Positions 1 to 4,130 of a stretch of 7,120 nt of DNA are shown here, in pieces. Location of the stretch: assembly GCA_902795095.1 (NCBI GenBank), contig CADBKB010000106.1, positions 1-7,120 on the forward strand. The letters are read 5' to 3'. The notes beneath the pieces were generated by a model. The model saw only the letters and a list, made by a program, of their open reading frames with translations, was not told the DNA's origin and did no database searches. This DNA comes from Oscillospiraceae bacterium. GTDB taxonomy: Bacteria; Bacillota_A; Clostridia; Oscillospirales; Oscillospiraceae. The stretch's first letter is position 1. Every line of letters starts with the position of its first letter. A program made the translations under genes and the position numbers.

Positions 1-114
1 ATCCTTTTATCCGCCGGGATTGTACCGCAGGGAAGCGAAAAATTCCTGGAACCTGGCGCGTTCGCCATCGTCATATTTGCAAGCCGGCAGAAGCACGGAA
101 AGGAAGGAGATTCT
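1..114. other. Upstream region of hflK with no supported gene
   Basis: All three forward frames are open here. Frame 2 ends with a TGA at 116-118 that overlaps the hflK start as ATGA, so it could be the last 38 codons of an upstream gene. Its third codon positions are much less GC-rich than those of the clear genes in this window, and the encoded tail resembles nothing I recognise. I see no convincing promoter or terminator hairpin. The hflK ribosome binding site AAGGAG lies at 104-109. Confidence 0.4.
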
Positions 115-1059
115 ATGAAGATCGAAACAAAAAAGCTTTGGCGCATCACCGCCCTGGTCGTCGGCCTGATGCTGCTGGGCCTCATTGTGATGACCTCGTT
201 CTATCACACCACCGAGGACCAGTACGCCGTGGTCACCACCCTGGGAAAGCCCGCCCTGGTGGAGCATTCCGGCCTGCACTTCAAGCTGCCGCTGATCCAG
301 CGCAAAACCATCATCTCGAAAAACATCCGCGGCATCCCCATCGGCTATGACGCCGCGGGGGAATCCATCGAGTCGGAATCCGTGATGATCACCCGGGACT
401 ACAACTTCGTGGACGTGGACTTCTACGTGGAGTGGAAGGTCACCGACCCCGTCAAGTACCTCTACGCCTCGGCGGACCCGGAGAACATCCTCAAGATGAT
501 CACCCAGAGCTACATCCGCGACACCATCGGCCTGTACGGCGTGGACAGCGTCATCACCACCGGCAAGAGCGAGATCCAGGCCACCATCAAGAGCAAGATC
601 GCCGAACGCATTGAGAAGGAGGATCTTGGCATCGCCCTGGTGAACATCACCATGCAGGACGCCGAGCCGCCCACCACGGAGGTCCAGAACGCCTTCAAGG
701 CTGTGGAAACCGCCAAGCAGGGCGCCGAGACCGCCACCAACAACGCCGACAAGTATAAAAACCAGGTCATCCCCGGGGCCCAGGCGGAGGCCGACGAGGC
801 CGTACAGCAGGCCGAGGCCTACAAGCAGGCCAAGATCAACGAGGCCAACGCCCAGGCCCAGCGCTTCAATGACCTGTACACCGAGTACGCCCGCTATCCC
901 GAGATCACCCGCCAGCGCCTGTTCTTTGAGGCCATGGGCGATATTCTGCCGGATATTCGCGTGATCATCAAGTCCCAGGGCGACGATATCCACACCTACA
1001 TGCCCGTGGATATCCTCGGCGGCACCCAGACCGTCACCGGAGAGGAGGCAGCACAGTGA
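115..1059 (+). CDS. hflK: HflK-type SPFH protein, modulator of FtsH protease
   Basis: This 314-residue protein belongs to the SPFH/prohibitin family and reads as HflK. HflK and HflC form a large membrane assembly around the FtsH protease and modulate its access to membrane substrates. One transmembrane segment spans about residues 11-29. The SPFH domain covers roughly 30-215, with HflK-like signatures: MITRDYNFVDVDFYVEWKV (91-109), then DP..YLY (111-117). An Ala/Gln/Glu-rich coiled-coil stretch (about 195-255) follows, and the C-terminal part ends near MPVD (296-299). The protein lacks the long Gly/Pro-rich N-terminal extension of the E. coli protein (about 419 residues). The start is ATG 115, with AAGGAG at 104-109 and a 5-nt spacer. 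It overlaps hflC by 4 bases, indicating co-translation. The family call is seen in the sequence; the FtsH role is family knowledge, and ftsH is not in the window. Confidence 0.9.
   Translation: MKIETKKLWRITALVVGLMLLGLIVMTSFYHTTEDQYAVVTTLGKPALVEHSGLHFKLPLIQRKTIISKNIRGIPIGYDAAGESIESESVMITRDYNFVDVDFYVEWKVTDPVKYLYASADPENILKMITQSYIRDTIGLYGVDSVITTGKSEIQATIKSKIAERIEKEDLGIALVNITMQDAEPPTTEVQNAFKAVETAKQGAETATNNADKYKNQVIPGAQAEADEAVQQAEAYKQAKINEANAQAQRFNDLYTEYARYPEITRQRLFFEAMGDILPDIRVIIKSQGDDIHTYMPVDILGGTQTVTGEEAAQ
1043..1048 (+). promoter_or_regulatory. Ribosome binding site fixing the GTG start of hflC
   Basis: AGGAGG lies 7 nt upstream of GTG 1056, inside the last codons of hflK. It supports a GTG start that overlaps the hflK stop (GTGA), rather than a later internal ATG. 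Confidence 0.85.
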
Positions 1060-1994
1060 ATCCCACAACGGAAAAAAAGAAGATCCGCGGCGGCGTCATC
1101 GCCCTCATCTGCGTTCTGCTGATCGTGGTCCTGCTGGCCAACAGCCTGGTCATCACCCGTCAGAACGAGTACACCGTCATCAAGCAGTTCGGCCGCGTGG
1201 TGCACGTGGTGGACCGGGCGGGCCCCAGCCTGAAGATCCCCTTCATCCAGTCCACCCAGACCATCCCCAACACCCTGATGCTCTATGACCTGGCGGTGTC
1301 GGACGTCATCACCTCGGACAAGAAGTCCATGATCGCCGACTGCTTCGTCACCTGGCGGGTCACCGATCCCTACCGCTTCATCGAGACATTGTCTGCCAGC
1401 GTGGCCAACGCCGAGTACCGCATCGACGCGGTGGTCTACAACTCCCTGAAGACCACCATCTCCAGCATGAACCAGGAGGACATCATCTCCGGCCGCGACG
1501 GCCGGCTCGCCGAGGCGATCCTGTCCAACTGCGACAACACCTTCGACCAGTACGGCATCGACATCACCGCCATCGAGACCAAGACCCTGGACATGCCCAC
1601 GGAGAACAAGGAGGCGGTCTACGAGCGCATGATCTCCGAGCGCGAAAAGATCGCCGCCGGCTTCACCGCCAAGGGCGCCTACGACGCGAAGATCACCCGC
1701 AACGAGGCCGACAAGCAGGTGGGCATCATCCAGTCCGAGGGCGAGGCCAAGGCCACCGTCACCAGGGCCGAGGGCGACGCCGAGTACATGCGCATCCTGG
1801 CCGAGGCCTACGATACCCCGGAGAAGGCGGAATTCTATGAGTTCATGATCTCCCTGGATGCGGCGAAAAAGAGCCTGTCCGGCGGCAACAAGACCCTGAT
1901 CCTGGACGAGGATTCCCCCCTGGCGGCCCTGTTCTACCAGAAGTCCGGCACCGTGGGCACGCTCGCCCCCGCCCCGGAGCCCGCCGCCCCGTAA
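1056..1994 (+). CDS. hflC: HflC-type SPFH protein, modulator of FtsH protease
   Basis: This 312-residue protein is the HflC partner of the preceding HflK. It has a charged N-terminus, one transmembrane segment (about 12-31), and an SPFH domain beginning at ITRQNEYTVIKQFGRV (33-48). Typical HflC features follow: WRVTDPYRF (100-108), then the block TLDMPTENKEAVYERMISER (177-196), close to the HflC consensus of leucine-proline, AVY.RM and ER. An Ala/Glu-rich coiled-coil region (about 197-250) has EGEAKA and EGDAEY, and the F.EFMISL-type end sits near 260-267. The last dozen residues form a Pro/Ala tail, which is not a conserved part of the family. Initiation is at GTG, coupled to the hflK stop. 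A terminator 16 nt after the stop closes the operon, so hflK-hflC appears to be a two-gene unit, or the end of a longer one that begins before the window. Confidence 0.9.
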   Translation: MNPTTEKKKIRGGVIALICVLLIVVLLANSLVITRQNEYTVIKQFGRVVHVVDRAGPSLKIPFIQSTQTIPNTLMLYDLAVSDVITSDKKSMIADCFVTWRVTDPYRFIETLSASVANAEYRIDAVVYNSLKTTISSMNQEDIISGRDGRLAEAILSNCDNTFDQYGIDITAIETKTLDMPTENKEAVYERMISEREKIAAGFTAKGAYDAKITRNEADKQVGIIQSEGEAKATVTRAEGDAEYMRILAEAYDTPEKAEFYEFMISLDAAKKSLSGGNKTLILDEDSPLAALFYQKSGTVGTLAPAPEPAAP

Positions 1995-2010
1995 ACAACC
2001 CACAAAACAG

Positions 2011-2042
2011 CACAGCCGCCCTTCCGGACGGCTGTGTTTTTT
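2011..2042 (+). terminator. Intrinsic terminator of hflK-hflC
   Basis: CACAGCCG (2011-2018) pairs perfectly with CGGCTGTG (2029-2036) around a 10-nt loop, and six T follow at 2037-2042. It lies 16 nt after the hflC stop. On the opposite strand the hairpin is followed only by CTGTTTTG, so it would be a weak terminator for the converging CDF transcript. Confidence 0.9.
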
Positions 2043-2068
2043 CAGCATATGCGCCTTCGATGATTACT

Positions 2069-2084
2069 GCGGCGCCCGCGCCGC
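2069..2084 (-). other. GC hairpin directly after the ancestral CDF stop codon
   Basis: GCGGCG (2069-2074) and CGCCGC (2079-2084) form a perfect 6-bp stem with a 4-nt loop, touching the TAA at 2085-2087 read on the - strand. No T-run follows on that strand, so it is not a canonical terminator. It may protect the 3' end of the CDF transcript or act together with the nearby terminator hairpin. Confidence 0.45.
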
Positions 2085-2240
2085 TTATTCCTCTGCAAAG
2101 TCCGTGTCCATGGTCACCTGGAAGCTGTAATCCGGGAAGGCCTGCTTCACATCGTCCAGCACGGCGCCGAACACCGCCTTCCGGTCCCCGGCGTCGAAGC
2201 TGATCACGATATCGAAGCGCATCGCCTTTTCCTCCTTCAT
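2085..2240 (-). pseudogene. Displaced C-terminal end of the CDF transporter
   Basis: This stretch encodes 51 residues beginning MKEEKAMRFDIVISFDAGDR and ending FQVTMDTDFAEE. It has the pattern of the last strands and helix of a CDF cytoplasmic domain: the FDIVISFDAGDRKAVF strand-helix, then DVKQAFPDYSFQV. It is out of frame with the main CDF reading frame because of the 20-bp duplication just upstream. If one copy is removed it joins directly after residue L329 of the transporter. Its ATG (2240-2238) overlaps the premature TGA (2239-2237), and AAGGAGG (2237-2231) stands 8 nt before a second ATG at 2222, so independent translation as a small protein is conceivable. Most likely it is the untranslated remainder of a broken gene, unless the duplication is a sequencing or assembly error. 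Confidence 0.85.
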
Positions 2241-3247
2241 GAGGTAGAAGCCGTGCATCTGAGGTAGAAGCCGTGCATCTGGGTGACGTGGGGATGGGAG
2301 AAGACGATCTCGCGCACCCGCTCCCGCAGGGTGATCACCTCTTCGTCCTGCGTGTTCATGGAATAAACGCCGATGGCGGTCAGAATCACGTGATGCTTTG
2401 CGTAAACCTCTGTCTGGATGCTGCGGATCAGCAGATCCAGGTCGTTGGCCGAGCAGGTATCCGGCACCTCGATATGGATGGAGCCGTTCCAGTCGTCCGG
2501 GCCGTAGTTGTTCAGCACCAGGTCGTAGGCGCCGCACACCTCGGGGAAGCCCGTCACTGTCTCGTGTATGGCTCTGGCCAGCTCCGCGTCGCTGCGCTCG
2601 CCCAGGATCCGGGAGATGGTCTCACGCAGCATCTCGATGCCGGATTTGATGATCACCAGGGAGATGACGACGCCGAGCCAGGCCTCCAGAGAGATGTGGA
2701 AGAGCAGGAAGATGGCGGCGGCCACCAGAGTGGAGGCGGAAATGACGGAATCCAGGGTGGCGTCCTCTCCGGAATTGACAAGGGAATCGGACTTGACCCG
2801 CAGGCCCACGCGCTTTACATAGCGGCCCAGCAGGATCTTCACCACCACCGCCACCGCGACGATGATCAGGGAGACGGTGCTGTAATCCGGCGTTTCGGGG
2901 TGGAGGATCTGCTTGACGGACTCCACCAGGGAGGTGACGCCGGCGTAGAGCACGATGACCGAGATGATCATGGCGCTGAGATACTCGATCCTGCCGTAGC
3001 CGAAGGGATGCTTTTTATCCGGCTCCCGGCCCGCCAGCTTTGTGCCGACGATGGTGATGATGGAGCTGCCGGCGTCGGAAATGTTGTTGACCGCGTCCAG
3101 GACGATGGCAATGGAGTTCGTTGCCAGGCCGACGACAGCCTTGAACGCGGCAAGCAGCACGTTTGCGATGATGCCGATGACGCTGGTCCTGACGATGACC
3201 CGCTCCCGGGACGCCCCCGCAGACGCGGACTTTTTGATTTGATCCAT
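2237..3247 (-). CDS. Cation diffusion facilitator (CDF) metal exporter, truncated by frameshift
   Basis: This CDF-family transporter exports divalent metal ions from the cytoplasm in exchange for protons. Six hydrophobic segments fill residues about 20-205: IGIIANVLLAAF (24-35), IAIVL (46-50), MIISVIVLYAGV (93-104), LIIVAVAVVVKILL (127-140), VISASTLVAAAIFLLF (168-183) and LGVVISLVII (191-200). The metal-site residues look like NxxxD in TM2 (N54, D58) and DxxxD in TM5 (D162, D166). This matches manganese-type CDF proteins more than the zinc HxxxD type, so Mn2+ is my preferred but unproven substrate. The cytoplasmic domain follows, with SIHIEVP (256-262) and ends ...HVTQMHGFYL (329). Seven aberrant residues (RCTASTS) and a TGA come next, caused by the 20-bp tandem duplication. 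An intact protein would have 380 residues; here 336 are read and the last 51 are lost. The start ATG 3247 has AGGAGG at 3260-3255 with a 7-nt spacer. It lies 88 nt after tetR on the same strand, with no clear terminator between, so the two are probably co-transcribed. Confidence 0.88.
   Translation of the reverse strand: MDQIKKSASAGASRERVIVRTSVIGIIANVLLAAFKAVVGLATNSIAIVLDAVNNISDAGSSIITIVGTKLAGREPDKKHPFGYGRIEYLSAMIISVIVLYAGVTSLVESVKQILHPETPDYSTVSLIIVAVAVVVKILLGRYVKRVGLRVKSDSLVNSGEDATLDSVISASTLVAAAIFLLFHISLEAWLGVVISLVIIKSGIEMLRETISRILGERSDAELARAIHETVTGFPEVCGAYDLVLNNYGPDDWNGSIHIEVPDTCSANDLDLLIRSIQTEVYAKHHVILTAIGVYSMNTQDEEVITLRERVREIVFSHPHVTQMHGFYLRCTASTS
2240..2281. repeat. Perfect 20-bp tandem duplication inside the CDF gene
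   Basis: Bases 2241-2260 and 2261-2280 are identical (GAGGTAGAAG CCGTGCATCT), and the periodicity extends one base on each side. On the - strand each copy encodes MHGFYL in the correct frame. Since 20 is not a multiple of 3, the second copy shifts the frame and creates TGA at 2239-2237. From the CDF start to the ancestral stop is 1163 bp; minus 20 this gives 1143 bp, exactly 381 codons. Confidence 0.97.
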
Positions 3248-3335
3248 AGGGTATCCTCCTGCTTCGCGATTTGTTCGGTGATCCAGAGCTTCTATAAGGG
3301 GTACAGGCGCGTTTCACAGCGCCGTATGGATCGGC

Positions 3336-3911
3336 TTACAGCAGACGGGAGAGCTTCTCTCCGGTGAGGGGATAGGCGGCGAAGGCTTTTTTCAGAAAGT
3401 CCGGCGCCCGGCCGAAGAGCTGCTCGGTCTGCTCCTCAAAGCTCATGTCCTGCTCAAACAGCCATTCCCGGAACATGCCCATGATGCCGTAGGTGTGGTA
3501 CTTGATCGCCAACAGCTGGTCGGCCTGGGGCGCCTCGCCGGTGTCGTGCAGGATCGCTTCGGTATAATAGCGAATGATGAAATTCTGAATATACTCAGCC
3601 AGGGAATTCTGGGACTGATCGGAAAAAGCCTTCTGATAGAAGGTGCGCTCCCGCTTGATTATGCGGATGATCTCCCCCATGCCCGACTTCCGCTCTCCGG
3701 GCCGGAGATTCTGGTAAATCTGTGAGAGATCCCGCAGAAAGATCCAGACCACCAGCTCGTATTTGTCACGGAAATAATAATAGAAGGTGGGCGAGGTGGT
3801 GCCGCAGCGCTCGCACAGCTTTCGCACGCGGACTTTTTCCAGCGGCATCTCCTTCATCATATCCACCAACGCGTCGGCAAACATGTTTTTGGTCAGATTC
3901 TTCATCTGCAC
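3336..3911 (-). CDS. TetR/AcrR-family transcriptional regulator
   Basis: This 191-residue protein has the TetR layout. The N-terminal DNA-binding domain (about 5-55) carries a helix-turn-helix at VRVRKLCERCGTTSPTFYYY (27-46) and the usual FRDKYEL continuation (47-53). A helical ligand or dimer domain follows (about 60-190). The TFYYYFRDKYELVVWIF style resembles the DhaS-like subgroup of short TetR regulators in Firmicutes, but I cannot name the ligand. The start is probably GTG at 3911: GAGGAG lies upstream (around 3926-3921) with a 9-nt spacer. ATG 3905, two codons on, is the alternative but has a 15-nt spacer. It stands first in a likely tetR-CDF unit and is divergent from the large secreted protein gene. 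TetR proteins usually repress their own and adjacent promoters, so control of the CDF exporter, of the secreted protein, or of both is plausible but not shown. Confidence 0.88.
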   Translation of the reverse strand: MQMKNLTKNMFADALVDMMKEMPLEKVRVRKLCERCGTTSPTFYYYFRDKYELVVWIFLRDLSQIYQNLRPGERKSGMGEIIRIIKRERTFYQKAFSDQSQNSLAEYIQNFIIRYYTEAILHDTGEAPQADQLLAIKYHTYGIMGMFREWLFEQDMSFEEQTEQLFGRAPDFLKKAFAAYPLTGEKLSRLL

Positions 3912-3946
3912 GGAGCATCTCTCCTCATTTCCTTTTCCTGTTCTTT

Positions 3947-3975
3947 ACAATACCACAAAACCGCTAAATAATCAA
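3947..3975 (-). promoter_or_regulatory. Candidate sigma-A promoter of tetR
   Basis: On the - strand TTGATT (3975-3970) stands 17 bp before TATTGT (3952-3947), and a TG one base upstream of the latter makes an extended -10. Each box matches 4 of 6 consensus positions. The spacing to the GTG at 3911 is suitable. The region is AT-rich, so chance matches are easy. Confidence 0.5.
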
Positions 3976-3984
3976 GCAATTATT
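3967..3984. promoter_or_regulatory. Inverted repeat overlapping the tetR -35 box, candidate operator
   Basis: AATAAT (3967-3972) and ATTATT (3979-3984) form a perfect inverted repeat with a 6-nt centre. It covers the -35 box of the candidate tetR promoter, a usual place for an autoregulatory TetR operator. The AT-rich context makes this weak evidence. Confidence 0.3.
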
Positions 3985-4019
3985 ACAAATTATAAAAAGA
4001 GGAGCTGCCGTTTTTAATA

Positions 4020-4025
4020 TATAAT
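4020..4025 (+). promoter_or_regulatory. Candidate -10 box for the secreted protein gene
   Basis: A perfect TATAAT lies in an alternating AT tract (4015-4031). No good -35 box is found 16-18 bp upstream, so it would need an activator or could be chance. A second box, TATAAC at 4027-4032, has only CTGCCG 16 bp upstream. The implied leader is about 100 nt. Confidence 0.35.
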
Positions 4026-4040
4026 ATATAACATTAGATA

Positions 4041-4060
4041 GCATAAGTGTCTCATTATGC
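4041..4060. promoter_or_regulatory. Inverted repeat GCATAA-N8-TTATGC, candidate operator
   Basis: GCATAA (4041-4046) and TTATGC (4055-4060) are perfect inverted arms around an 8-nt centre, just downstream of the candidate -10 box of the secreted protein gene. The size and position suit a repressor site, possibly for the divergent TetR. The stem is too weak and AT-rich to be a convincing RNA hairpin. Confidence 0.35.
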
Positions 4061-4130
4061 AGAAGAAGGGGGGTGCCGGATCCGGGAAAAAGAACATGAA
4101 ACAATCTATTTTAGGAACAAGGAGGAAAGT

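Noticed and set aside
996..2048. A long open frame antisense to hflC (and a similar one at 7-1068 antisense to hflK)
   Set aside because: Both are composition shadows of GC-rich codons, rich in Gly, Val, Asp and His, and lie opposite well-conserved SPFH proteins.
2241..2537. N-terminal part of a 150-codon - strand frame that ends at 2085
   Set aside because: Only its last 50-odd residues, downstream of the duplication, are CDF-like. The upstream part is Arg/Gly/Pro-rich out-of-frame reading of the CDF gene.
3306..3323. GGCGC-N8-GCGCC hairpin between tetR and the CDF gene
   Set aside because: It has only a 5-bp stem and no T-run on the - strand, so it is not supported as a terminator or attenuator.
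2273..3367. A 364-codon forward frame over the CDF gene
   Set aside because: It is antisense to a clear CDF membrane protein. Its Asp/His/Gln-rich text is what the reverse of hydrophobic codons gives.
4076..4085. Perfect palindrome CCGGATCCGG followed by GAAAAA
   Set aside because: With no loop it cannot form a good terminator hairpin, and a single 10-bp palindrome is weak evidence for a protein site.
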